Part shown: positions 8,843 to 17,249 of the stretch, in pieces
How the letters are laid out: each line of letters starts with the position of its first letter
How positions within the stretch are numbered: position 1 is the first letter of the stretch
Source of the DNA: Hyphomicrobiales bacterium
GTDB lineage: Bacteria; Pseudomonadota; Alphaproteobacteria; Rhizobiales; Devosiaceae
Reading direction: 5' to 3'
Length of the DNA stretch: 64,000 bases
Assembly: GCA_027487555.1 (NCBI GenBank)
Contig: JAIYDI010000019.1
Coordinates: 124,001 to 188,000, forward strand
Notes under the pieces: model-generated
Database searches by the model: none
What the model saw: only the letters and a program-made list of their open reading frames with translations
What the model was told of the DNA's origin: nothing
Made by a program: the position numbers and the translations under genes

Positions 8843-9994
8843 ATGGCAACCAGGACACTCGGAATAATCATGCATGGCATCACCGGCCGCATGGGGTACA
8901 ACCAGCACCTTGTGCGATCGATCTGCGCGATCCGGGATCAAGGCGGAGTTGCTCTGCCCAACGGCGACCGGTTCATTCCCGACCCGATCCTGGTGGGCCG
9001 AAATGCCGATAAAGTCGAGGCGGTGGCGCGAAAGCACGGCATCGCGCGCACCACGACCGACATGGCCGCAGCTTTGGCCAATCCTGCCGATACGATATTC
9101 TTCGATGGTGGCTCCACGCAGATGCGTGCAGGATTCCTGGCGGATGCGATACGGGCTGGCAAACATGTGTATTGCGAAAAGCCGATTGCGGAAACGGTCG
9201 ACGATGCGCTGGCCGTGGTGCGTTTGGCGGCCCGCCAAGGGGTGAAAACCGGGGTAGTGCAGGACAAGCTCCACCTGCCCGGCTTGCGGAAGATCCGAAT
9301 GCTGCGTGACGCGGGGTTCTTCGGCAAGATCCTCTCGGTGCGTGGCGAGTTCGGCTATTGGGTGTTCGAGGGCGACTGGCAGCCAGCGCAGCGCCCGTCA
9401 TGGAACTACCGAAAGGCCGACGGCGGCGGCATCATCCTCGATATGCTGTGCCACTGGCGATATGTGCTGGACGACCTTTTCGGCAAGGTGCAGGCGGTCA
9501 GTTGCCTTGGGGCGACCCATATCCCACGACGGCTGGACGAAATGGGTCGTCCCTACACCGCCGATGCGGACGACGCCGCGTATGCCACATTTGAGCTTGA
9601 GGGCGGCGTCATCGCCCAGATCAACTCCAGTTGGGATGTGCGGGTGCGCCGCGACGATCTGGTGACCTTCCAGGTCGACGGCACCCATGGCTCGGCGGTC
9701 GCTGGCCTGACGAAATGCTGGACCCAGCATCGCGTCAATACCCCGCGGCCGGTGTGGAATCCCGATCAGCCGCAGACCATCGACTTCTTCAAGACCTGGG
9801 ACGAGGTGCCCGACAACCAGGTCTATGACAACGGCTTCAAGGCGCAGTGGGAGGATTTCATCCGCCATGTAGTGGCAGATACGCCTTGGCGTTTTGGTCT
9901 GATGGAGGGGGTCAAGGGCGTGCAACTGGCCGAACTTGGTCTGCAGAGCTGGGCCGAGCGGCGCTGGTTGAATGTGCCGGATCTTGTGGCCTGA
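8843..9994 (+). CDS. Gfo/Idh/MocA-family oxidoreductase (ThuB-like)
   Basis: This 383-residue NAD(P)-dependent oxidoreductase starts with a Rossmann strand and HGITGRMG, carries the family EKP motif (YCEKPIAE, about residue 112-119) and then the alpha/beta substrate domain. AGGAA precedes the ATG. The family oxidises or reduces sugar and polyol hydroxyls; ThuB in Sinorhizobium is a member and makes 3-keto sugars with ThuA. Position right after the transporter, as in thuEFGKAB, supports the same role here. The next gene starts one base after its stop. Confidence 0.9.
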   Translation: MATRTLGIIMHGITGRMGYNQHLVRSICAIRDQGGVALPNGDRFIPDPILVGRNADKVEAVARKHGIARTTTDMAAALANPADTIFFDGGSTQMRAGFLADAIRAGKHVYCEKPIAETVDDALAVVRLAARQGVKTGVVQDKLHLPGLRKIRMLRDAGFFGKILSVRGEFGYWVFEGDWQPAQRPSWNYRKADGGGIILDMLCHWRYVLDDLFGKVQAVSCLGATHIPRRLDEMGRPYTADADDAAYATFELEGGVIAQINSSWDVRVRRDDLVTFQVDGTHGSAVAGLTKCWTQHRVNTPRPVWNPDQPQTIDFFKTWDEVPDNQVYDNGFKAQWEDFIRHVVADTPWRFGLMEGVKGVQLAELGLQSWAERRWLNVPDLVA

Positions 9995-9995
9995 G

Positions 9996-11159
9996 ATGCA
10001 GATCACCCTTCCGAACACGGATCGCTCGTTGAGCACCTATGTTTTGACCGGCACGCCAATTGCCGCCAGCATCAGGAAAGCCGCAGACTTCAACCGTGTT
10101 GCCTTTGCCGCCGCGCATGTTGTTGTCGATCCCCTGGCCAACGCAGATCCTTGGAGCGACACGCCCATCGATTGGGACGCGACGCTCGCCTATCGCCGCT
10201 ATCTTTGGGACCTCGGCTTTGGTGTCGCAGAGGCGATGGATACCGCTCAGCGTGGAAGCGGGCTGGATTGGCCCGCTGCCCAGGACCTTATCCGCCGCGC
10301 CTTGGCAGAGGCGCGCGACCATGACGGAGCGCTGGTTGCTTGCGGGGTCGGCACCGACCACCTGTCCCGTGCGGCGGATGTTGCCATCGACGACATCATC
10401 CGCGCTTACGAAACGCAACTGGAGTTTGTGGAGGGGCAAGGCGGCCGAGTCATCCTGATGGCGAGCCGGGCTCTTGCCGCTGCAGCAAAGGGCCCGGACG
10501 ACTACGTTCGTGTTTATGACCGCATCCTGCGGCAGGCCAAGGCTCCGGTGATACTTCATTGGCTGGGCGAGATGTTCGATCCGGCTCTTGTGGGTTACTG
10601 GGGCAATACCGACCACGTGCAAGCGATGGCGACATGCCTGGACGTAATCAACGCCAATTCAAGCAAGGTCGATGGCATCAAGATTTCCCTGCTGTCTGCT
10701 GACAAAGAAATAGCCATGCGTCGTCGTCTCCTTCCCGGCTTACGCATGTACACCGGCGATGATTTCAACTATGCCGAACTCATCGCCGGTGACTCTTTCG
10801 GGCACTCCGATGCACTGCTGGGAATATTCGACGCAATTGCCCCGGCGGCTTCAGAGGGGCTTGCGCGGCTGGCCAAGGGGGACGAGCCCGGGTTCCACCA
10901 GATCCTTGAACCAACTGTTGCACTTTCACGGCATATCTTCAAAGCACCGACCAGGTTCTACAAGACCGGTGTGGTGTTTCTGGCTTGGCTGAACGGGTTC
11001 CAAAGTCATTTCACAATGCTTGGTGGGCAGCAAAGCGCGCGCTCACTGGTCCATTTCGCAACGCTGTTTCGATTGGCCGATCAGGCACGCTGTCTGCGGG
11101 ATCCCGAACTTGCAACACGTCGCATGTCTCAGCTTCTGTCGGTCGGGGGGCTGGAATGA
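9996..11159 (+). CDS. DUF993 family protein (TIM-barrel, dihydrodipicolinate synthase-like)
   Basis: This 387-residue protein matches my knowledge of DUF993, a family of unknown reaction with a dihydrodipicolinate synthase/aldolase-like barrel. Recognisable stretches are the N-terminal LTGTPIAAS region, the long segment with GVGTDHL, and PVILHWLGEMFDPAL near residue 185. The start at 9996 follows the previous stop by one base; the frame is open from 9972 but those residues are part of the overlap. It ends in an ATGA overlap with the next gene. A class I aldolase-type Schiff-base lysine cannot be assigned with confidence. A retro-aldol or lyase step on a keto-sugar is a reasonable hypothesis. 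Confidence 0.82.
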   Translation: MQITLPNTDRSLSTYVLTGTPIAASIRKAADFNRVAFAAAHVVVDPLANADPWSDTPIDWDATLAYRRYLWDLGFGVAEAMDTAQRGSGLDWPAAQDLIRRALAEARDHDGALVACGVGTDHLSRAADVAIDDIIRAYETQLEFVEGQGGRVILMASRALAAAAKGPDDYVRVYDRILRQAKAPVILHWLGEMFDPALVGYWGNTDHVQAMATCLDVINANSSKVDGIKISLLSADKEIAMRRRLLPGLRMYTGDDFNYAELIAGDSFGHSDALLGIFDAIAPAASEGLARLAKGDEPGFHQILEPTVALSRHIFKAPTRFYKTGVVFLAWLNGFQSHFTMLGGQQSARSLVHFATLFRLADQARCLRDPELATRRMSQLLSVGGLE

Positions 11160-11980
11160 CCTCACCGAACCTTTCCCTCAACCTTGCTACCGTGCGCAGG
11201 CAATACGGCTTTGCCGATGCGGTGGAGGAATGCCTACGCCAGGGCATCTCGGCCATCTCCCCGTGGCGGGATCAAGTGCAGGCGGTGGGTCTTGCCGAGG
11301 CGGCACGTATCGTCCATTCCAACGGCCTGCGCGTCACAGGCCTTTGCCGGGGCGGTATGTTTACCGCGGGCGATGCTGCGGAGCGGCAGGCCGCCATTGA
11401 CGATAATCGACGCGCCCTTGACGAAGCCGCCGAACTGGGGGCCGATTGCCTCGTCTATGTCGTGGGCGGCTTGCCTACAGGCTCGCGCGATCTCGCGGCG
11501 GCGCGCAGCATCGTGGCCGAAGGGCTGGCGGCGATCCTGCCGCATGCCCGCGCCAATGGCGTTCCGATGGCGCTGGAGCCCCTGCACCCGATGTACGCCG
11601 CAGACCGGTCCTGCCTGACAACCCTCTCGTCGGCGCTTGACCTGTGCGCGGAGCTTGGCGCGGGAGCGGGCGTCGCCATCGACGCATACCATGTGTGGTG
11701 GGACCCAGATCTGGAGGCGCAGATTGCCCGTGCCGGGCGCGAGGGGCGGATACTGGCACACCACATCTGCGATTGGCTGGTGCCCACGACCGACCTGCTG
11801 CTGGATCGGGGCATGATGGGCGACGGAGTGATCGACCTGCCCAAGATAAGGCGCTGGATCGAAGCGGCAGGATTCTCCGGCCCGCAAGAGGTCGAGATAT
11901 TCTCCGCCAATACCTGGTGGCAGCGCCCCGGCCCTGAGGTCATAGCCACTTGTATAGATCGGTTCCACTCGGTCTGCTGA
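11156..11980 (+). CDS. Sugar phosphate isomerase/epimerase family protein (IolE-like TIM barrel)
   Basis: This 274-residue xylose-isomerase-like TIM barrel starts at 11156 inside the stop of the DUF993 gene (ATGA). Metal-ligand-bearing segments are visible: MALEPLHP (Glu), AIDAYHVWWDPD (Asp/His), HHICDW (His) and QEVEIFS (Glu) near the C-terminus. These are the usual divalent-metal residues of the AP endonuclease-2/IolE superfamily. Members include epimerases, dehydratases and 3-keto-glycoside eliminases. Which one this is cannot be read from sequence; in this operon a keto-sugar eliminase or epimerase is plausible. Confidence 0.88.
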   Translation: MTSPNLSLNLATVRRQYGFADAVEECLRQGISAISPWRDQVQAVGLAEAARIVHSNGLRVTGLCRGGMFTAGDAAERQAAIDDNRRALDEAAELGADCLVYVVGGLPTGSRDLAAARSIVAEGLAAILPHARANGVPMALEPLHPMYAADRSCLTTLSSALDLCAELGAGAGVAIDAYHVWWDPDLEAQIARAGREGRILAHHICDWLVPTTDLLLDRGMMGDGVIDLPKIRRWIEAAGFSGPQEVEIFSANTWWQRPGPEVIATCIDRFHSVC

Positions 11981-12000
11981 CCCTTTCGAAAGGACTTGTG

Positions 12001-12477
12001 ATGCTGCGCAGCAAGCTACTTCACCCCGAAATCCTTGAAGCGCTGGCGCGCGCCGGGCACAGCTCGAAAATCCTGATAGCCGACGGAAACTATCCATTTT
12101 CGACTCAGCTTGGCCCGAACGCCCGCCATGTTGCCTTGAACCTTATGCCAGGGCTGGTAAGCGCCACGCAGGCGCTGGAGGCTGTTGTCAGCGCTGTGCC
12201 TGTCGAGGATGCAATCATCATGCAGCCAGTCTCCAGCGGTCCTTACGCGCTGAAGGACGATCCTCCGATCTGGGGCGACTTCCGCTCAATTCTGGGTGCA
12301 GCAGGCTATGAGCGGCCGCTCAACAAACTGGAACGCTTTGCCTTCTTCGACGCGGCAAGGGACAACAATGTGGCCTTGACGATCGCCACCGGGGAACAGC
12401 GGCTCTACGCCAATATTCTACTACAAATCGGCGTCGTCTTTCCCAACGAGTTCGCCTCGCACCAAAAGGCCAATTGA
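12001..12477 (+). CDS. RbsD/FucU-family sugar mutarotase
   Basis: This 158-residue protein has the RbsD/FucU hallmarks ILIADGNYPFS near residue 24 and ATGEQRLYANILLQIGVV near the C-terminus. Members interconvert anomers or ring forms of sugars, often as rings of subunits. The start is ATG 12001, with AAGGA nine bases upstream; the longer frame from 11950 overlaps the previous gene and was not used. It is in mid-operon and its stop abuts the next ATG. A mutarotase fits a pathway that releases free sugars or keto-sugars. Confidence 0.88.
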   Translation: MLRSKLLHPEILEALARAGHSSKILIADGNYPFSTQLGPNARHVALNLMPGLVSATQALEAVVSAVPVEDAIIMQPVSSGPYALKDDPPIWGDFRSILGAAGYERPLNKLERFAFFDAARDNNVALTIATGEQRLYANILLQIGVVFPNEFASHQKAN

Positions 12478-13095
12478 ATGACGATACCCACTCTCATCTG
12501 CTGTGACATCGGAGCGCCAAGTCTGTCGGGTACCGCCGCCCAAACCGGTCAATCTGTCTCCATGGAAGCTGCCGGTGTCGATATCTGGGGCAATCGGGAC
12601 GAATTCCACTTCGCCCATCTGCCCGTGTCTGGCGATTTCGACCTATCCGTGCGCGTCGAGGCTTTGGAGATGGCAGACATCTACACCAAAGCCGGTCTGA
12701 TGCTCCGCGCTTCGCTGGAGCCTGGCGCGCCACATGCCATGCTTCTGACCTTCGGCGACAACCGGCCACGCAACAAGAACAACGGCGCACTTGAGTTCCA
12801 GTCGCGGCTTGTCGCGCAAGGCGAATGTGCCGGCATCTATCCGCCACAACCCTTGGCTTCAGAGCCGGCTTTTCCCGCCTCCTTTCCAAACCACTGGCTC
12901 AGGCTGACCCGTCACGGCGACACGCTGACAGGGTCTTTCGGTACTGATGGGCTGGTTTGGCGCACCTTCTGCACCCATACCCAAGCCTTTCCGGGCACCG
13001 CGCTGCTCGGCCTCGCGTCAACCTCGCATAACGAAGCCCGCACTATCCGCGCCAGCTTCCAGAACCTGACCTTTAGCTCGGGAGCCAGCGCATGA
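12478..13095 (+). CDS. DUF1349 concanavalin-like protein
   Basis: This 205-residue protein resembles the DUF1349 family, a beta-sandwich with a lectin/glucanase-like fold. Family-like segments are DIWGNRDEFHF, YTKAGLMLRAS, the RNKNNG area and GLVWR-type strands. No signal peptide is seen, so it appears to be cytoplasmic. The ATG follows the RbsD/FucU stop directly and the end overlaps the SDR start by four bases. The function of DUF1349 is not established; in a sugar operon it could bind or process a glycan. The relation of this family to DUF1080 3-keto-disaccharide hydrolases (also concanavalin-like) is only suggestive. Confidence 0.78.
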   Translation: MTIPTLICCDIGAPSLSGTAAQTGQSVSMEAAGVDIWGNRDEFHFAHLPVSGDFDLSVRVEALEMADIYTKAGLMLRASLEPGAPHAMLLTFGDNRPRNKNNGALEFQSRLVAQGECAGIYPPQPLASEPAFPASFPNHWLRLTRHGDTLTGSFGTDGLVWRTFCTHTQAFPGTALLGLASTSHNEARTIRASFQNLTFSSGASA

Positions 13096-13820
13096 CATCG
13101 CTTCATGGAAAATGGTCCTTCGTCACGGGCGCCAGCCGCGGTGTCGGCGCGCATCTGGCGGCTGGGCTGGCGGAATTGGGCAGCAACCTTGTACTGCACA
13201 GCCGCGATCTAGCCCATACGGCCGAACTTGCAAGTCAACTGCGTTCCCTGGGCGTTGAGGTCGTGACCGTTGCGGCAGAACTATCAGACGCTGCGCAGAT
13301 CGAGCCGCTTCTGGACAGGGTACAGGCGGCCGCCCATATCGATATCCTCTACAACAACGCCGCCATTCAGGTGCCAAAGCAAACTGCAAACTGGCAAACG
13401 TCAGTGGAGGATCTGCGCCGCAGCCTCGAGGTCAACCTCATCAGCCTGATCCGCATTTGTGACCGTCTGGCACCACCGATGCTCGCGCGCGGCTGGGGCC
13501 GGATCATCAACCTGACCTCGGGCATAGTAGATCAGCCTGAACAGACCGCCTACGCGGTATCAAAGGCGGGAGTGGACAAGTTTGTCCGCGACTTTGCCCC
13601 GAAACTTCGCGGCACGGGTGTGCAGATGAACCTTCTGGACCCTGGTTGGCTGCGTACTGACCTTGGCGGACCGAACGCGCCCGGCGATCCGGCCTCCGTT
13701 CTGCCTGGTGCTCTGGTGCCTGCGCTTGTGGAACAAGGTGAAAGTGGCCTGTTCTTTCGCGCCCAGGACTATGCCGGCCTTTCACTTGCCGCCGCCCTGC
13801 AAAAGGCCGCCACCCCATGA
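13092..13820 (+). CDS. SDR-family oxidoreductase
   Basis: This 242-residue classical short-chain dehydrogenase has the cofactor motif TGASRGVG near residue 12, NNAAIQV, a catalytic Ser in NLTSGIVD and the active-site YAVSK. It is coupled by ATGA overlaps to both neighbours. Together with the Gfo/Idh/MocA protein and the aldo/keto reductase it gives this operon three different NAD(P)-linked sugar oxidoreductases. The substrate is unknown. Confidence 0.9.
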   Translation: MTSLHGKWSFVTGASRGVGAHLAAGLAELGSNLVLHSRDLAHTAELASQLRSLGVEVVTVAAELSDAAQIEPLLDRVQAAAHIDILYNNAAIQVPKQTANWQTSVEDLRRSLEVNLISLIRICDRLAPPMLARGWGRIINLTSGIVDQPEQTAYAVSKAGVDKFVRDFAPKLRGTGVQMNLLDPGWLRTDLGGPNAPGDPASVLPGALVPALVEQGESGLFFRAQDYAGLSLAAALQKAATP

Positions 13821-14758
13821 TTCCCGTCTCCTCGCCGAAGACCCGCCCCCTGATGCCGCGCCCACAGATCGCCCGGAATGGTCCGGTACTTTCCCGCATG
13901 GCCTATGGCACTTGGCGGATGTTGGACGATGCGCCCTCTGCACAAGACATCAATCGCCGCTTGCATCTTTGCCTTGACCTAGGGGTAACGACCATCGACG
14001 GCGCGGAAATCTATGGTGGGTATGCTCAGGAGGCGGCGCTGGGGGCCGCAATGGCGCTCACTCCGGGCCTTCGCGACAAGCTGGAACTTGTCACGAAGTC
14101 CGGCATCTACATTCCGCACACGACTGCTCCAGGCCGACGTGTGGCACATTATGATGCAACCGCTAAGCGCTTGACCGAATGCGTCGACGCCGCCCTCAAG
14201 CGCCTTGGCACCGACCGGATTGAGGTGTTCTTGGTCCACCGACCGGACTGGTTGACCTCCATCGACGACACTGCCAATGGCCTGAACGCGCTGGTTAAAT
14301 CAGGCAAGATCAGGTCGGCGGGCGTATCGAACTATTCGCCCAGCCAGTATGCCGCACTGAACAGTTGCATGGAGAGCCCTCTGGTCACGAACCAGGTTGA
14401 ATTCAGTCTCCTGCATATGGACCCCATCTTCGATGGTACCTTCGATCAGCTGCAAACCGAGCGCGTTCGGCCGATGGCCTGGAGCCCGCTGGCCGGTGGC
14501 AGCCTTTTTGATAGGAACAATCCCGCGGCGCTAAGACTGGCCAAGGAGGCCGCCCTGATTTCCCCCAAATACGGGGACGCCAGCTTCGAACAACTGGCCT
14601 ATGCCTGGGTCATGGCACATCCGTGCCAGCCAATGCCCGTGATCGGTACGAACCGGCAGGAACGAATTCAAGGCGCTGTTGAAGCGATGGCGATCACCTT
14701 GGACCGCGAGGACTGGTTTGGGCTTTGGGTGGCAGCCAAAGGCCACGGCGTTCCTTGA
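13817..14758 (+). CDS. Aldo/keto reductase (YdhF-like)
   Basis: This 313-residue TIM-barrel reductase shows the tetrad context: Asp and Tyr in DGAEIYGGY, Lys in LVTKSG and His in FLVHRPDWL. The C-terminal half contains the NADPH-binding MPVIGTNRQERI segment. It overlaps the SDR gene by four bases. YdhF-type enzymes reduce aldehydes or keto groups with NADPH. In this operon it could reduce a keto-sugar product. The GH9 gene begins 50 bases downstream. Confidence 0.92.
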   Translation: MIPVSSPKTRPLMPRPQIARNGPVLSRMAYGTWRMLDDAPSAQDINRRLHLCLDLGVTTIDGAEIYGGYAQEAALGAAMALTPGLRDKLELVTKSGIYIPHTTAPGRRVAHYDATAKRLTECVDAALKRLGTDRIEVFLVHRPDWLTSIDDTANGLNALVKSGKIRSAGVSNYSPSQYAALNSCMESPLVTNQVEFSLLHMDPIFDGTFDQLQTERVRPMAWSPLAGGSLFDRNNPAALRLAKEAALISPKYGDASFEQLAYAWVMAHPCQPMPVIGTNRQERIQGAVEAMAITLDREDWFGLWVAAKGHGVP

Positions 14759-14808
14759 GTGCCGGTCTGCAGGAGCCTGTTCTGAAAACCTTTCCCGCCG
14801 GAGACAAG

Positions 14809-17076
14809 ATGCGTCAATCCTTGCCGTTCGCCTTCTTGATGTTGGCCTGCGCAACGGCCCAGGCCTCGACTGTGCAATTGGTCCAGAACGGCGGGTTCGA
14901 GTCTGATCAGATCCTCTGGTGGGCGACGTCCAATCTGCAGATCGTGATTGACCGCGGAAAGCTCTGTGCGGCGGTCCCCGCTGGAACGGCAAACCCTTGG
15001 GACGCCATGATTGGCATCAATGATTTGCCGCTCTTGAAGGACCAAAGCTATACTTTCGGGTTTGGCTATCAGGGCGATCCGGAAGGGCCAGTGCGCGCTT
15101 TGGTCCAGAAACAATCGGCGCCATTCTCGCTCTATGTCGAGACGAAGCACATTGCCGGCAAAGGGCAGAAGATCGTCGCGACTACATTTGTTGCGGATGT
15201 TGATCAGCCCAATGCGCAAATCGCCTTCCAGCTTGGCGGGTCAAGCACGCCTTGGCGGGTCTGCTTCGACAACGTCTCGCTACGCGGTCCCGGTACACAA
15301 AGTGCCAGCCTCGAGCGTCAAGAGACCTCACCCCGCATCAGGGTCAATCAGTTGGGCTATCTGCCAGATGGGCCGAAGCGGTCAACCCTGGTGACGAGCG
15401 CCAAGGCACCGCTGGAGTTCACGGTCTTGGACAGTTTGGGAACGCCGGTGCATTCGGGAAAAAGTGAGCCAAGGGGGGTCGACCCCTCGGCCGGTACGGC
15501 GGTACATGTGATCGACTTTTCCGCCTTCGAGGGATCGGGCGACGGCTTCACCGTCAAGGTGGATGGCGAAACGAGCTGGCCGTTCGCGATAGACAGCAGG
15601 CTCTATGCCCCTTTGCGCGGTGACGCATTGTCATTCTTCTATCCAATGCGCTCCGGCATCGCGATTGATGAGAGCGTGGCGGGACAGGGCTACGGACGGC
15701 TCGCCGGGCACATCAGCAGGCCGGGGGGTGGAGACACAAACCAGGGCGATTTGGACGTGCCGTGCCAACCCGCCGTGGTCAGCACGGCCATCTATGGCGT
15801 ACCATGGACCTGCTCCTACACTCTGGACGTGACTGGTGGGTGGTATGACGCTGGCGACCACGGCAAGTATGTCGTGAATGGTGGTATAGCGGTCGCGCAG
15901 ATCATGGCTGCCTTTGAGCGTCAGGTGAAACTGAAACGAGACGGCCTCGGCGACGGGAGTCTCTCCATTCCAGAGTCAGGAAACAACGTCCCTGACGTTC
16001 TTGACGAAGCACGTTGGGAACTTGAGTGGATGTTGAAAATGATAGTTCCGGCCGGCGATCCATACGCTGGAATGGTGCATCACAAGGTGCACGACAACAA
16101 GTGGACTGGCATTCCGCTTCTGCCCCATGACGACGGCATGATCCGCGAACTGCATAGGCCCTCAACTGCGGCAACGCTCAACTTGGCGGCTGCGTCAGCT
16201 CAAGGGGCGCGGCTTTTTCGGCCTTACGATCGGGACTTCGCTGACCAACTGCTCAGCTCGGCGAAGTCGGCCTATCAGGCGGCGAAAGCCAATCCAGCGC
16301 TCTACTCCCCTGCCTCTGACGGCAACTCGGGTGGTGGCGCCTATGATGATATTGACGTCAGCGATGAGTTCTTCTGGGCTGCAGCGGAGCTTTTCATCAC
16401 CACACAAGAACCGTTGTACCTGGAGGACCTCAAGGCATCCCACCATTGGTCAGCGGCAGCTATTGGGCGAGGGGGATTCGGCTGGCGTGACGTTGGCGGC
16501 TTTGCTTGGCTCGAACTCGCGGTCAATTCCGACAAACTCTCCACGCAGTACGCCCAAAAAATTGTGGGTACCGTTCTGGCAGGGGCGGACATGCTGTTGG
16601 CTCTGCAGGCGGCAGAGCCATTCGGACACAGCTATTCGCCCCTGAATGGCAAGTACGAGTGGGGTTCAAATTCTTCTGTGCTCAACAATGCAATTGTCCT
16701 TGCTACGGCATTCGACCTTTCAGGAGATCTCAAGTATCGGTCGGGGGCACTGGAAGCGATGGACTACATTCTGGGCCGCAATGCGCTGAACCTGTCCTAC
16801 ATTACCGGATATGGCACTCGCTTCTCGCATAGACAGCATTCCCGCTGGTTTGCCAAAGCCGCAGATCCTGATTTTCCAGAGCCTCCCAAGGGTGCTCTGG
16901 CAGGTGGCGCCAACTCGTCGATCCAGGATCCAGTGGCGCAGGGGCTGTTCGGCGCCGCCGGCTGTGCCGCCCAATTGTGCTATGTCGACGACATCGGTGC
17001 CTGGTCCCTCAATGAGATCGCGATAAACTGGAACGCCGCACTTGGTCAGATGTCGTCGTGGCTGGCCGATCAGTGA
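14809..17076 (+). CDS. Secreted glycoside hydrolase family 9 enzyme with N-terminal CBM-like and Ig-like domains
   Basis: This 755-residue exported enzyme starts at ATG 14809 with GGAG upstream; the frame is open further back into the AKR gene but the signal peptide (MRQSLPFAFLMLACATAQAS) fixes the start. Residues about 22-165 look like a CBM4/9-type jelly-roll (NGGFESD opening), then a CelD_N Ig-like domain (RVNQLGYLPDGPK, about residues 183-270), then the GH9 catalytic domain. The catalytic Asp motif WYDAGDHGK is at 345-353 and the acid Glu is in NEIAINW at 735-741. GH9 enzymes cleave beta-1,4-glucans and some remove terminal sugars from cello-oligosaccharides. It is the last gene of the operon, so extracellular or periplasmic beta-glucan cleavage would feed the transporter. 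Confidence 0.93.
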   Translation: MRQSLPFAFLMLACATAQASTVQLVQNGGFESDQILWWATSNLQIVIDRGKLCAAVPAGTANPWDAMIGINDLPLLKDQSYTFGFGYQGDPEGPVRALVQKQSAPFSLYVETKHIAGKGQKIVATTFVADVDQPNAQIAFQLGGSSTPWRVCFDNVSLRGPGTQSASLERQETSPRIRVNQLGYLPDGPKRSTLVTSAKAPLEFTVLDSLGTPVHSGKSEPRGVDPSAGTAVHVIDFSAFEGSGDGFTVKVDGETSWPFAIDSRLYAPLRGDALSFFYPMRSGIAIDESVAGQGYGRLAGHISRPGGGDTNQGDLDVPCQPAVVSTAIYGVPWTCSYTLDVTGGWYDAGDHGKYVVNGGIAVAQIMAAFERQVKLKRDGLGDGSLSIPESGNNVPDVLDEARWELEWMLKMIVPAGDPYAGMVHHKVHDNKWTGIPLLPHDDGMIRELHRPSTAATLNLAAASAQGARLFRPYDRDFADQLLSSAKSAYQAAKANPALYSPASDGNSGGGAYDDIDVSDEFFWAAAELFITTQEPLYLEDLKASHHWSAAAIGRGGFGWRDVGGFAWLELAVNSDKLSTQYAQKIVGTVLAGADMLLALQAAEPFGHSYSPLNGKYEWGSNSSVLNNAIVLATAFDLSGDLKYRSGALEAMDYILGRNALNLSYITGYGTRFSHRQHSRWFAKAADPDFPEPPKGALAGGANSSIQDPVAQGLFGAAGCAAQLCYVDDIGAWSLNEIAINWNAALGQMSSWLADQ

Positions 17077-17091
17077 TGCTGTCGTGACCAG

Positions 17092-17229
17092 CTAAGCGTA
17101 AGTGAGGTCAATGCCATCCGATACGTGCACCGGCTTTTCGCCCGGATGCACGCGCTCGGCGCCCTGCGGAACGAAATCGATCATGATGGTGCCGCCGAGA
17201 CCGGCACCCAGAACGACGACGTGAGCCAT
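17092..17229 (-). pseudogene. Fossil of a sulfide:quinone oxidoreductase N-terminus (45 codons)
   Basis: The short frame opens with MAHVVVLGAGLGG, the FAD-binding start typical of sulfide:quinone oxidoreductases, with a GGAG ribosome site just upstream. After residue 16 it jumps to a segment resembling a later SQR region (QGAERVHPGEKPVHVSDG) and then stops at DLTYA, where SQR would continue towards YLVIATGP. An internal stretch of roughly 50-60 residues and the whole C-terminus are missing. It follows the SulP gene by 20 bases, the usual SQR place in BigR operons, and ends 15 bases from the GH9 stop. A coding role for the 45-residue peptide is unlikely. Confidence 0.72.
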
Positions 17230-17249
17230 TTGCTGCTCCATGTCACACC

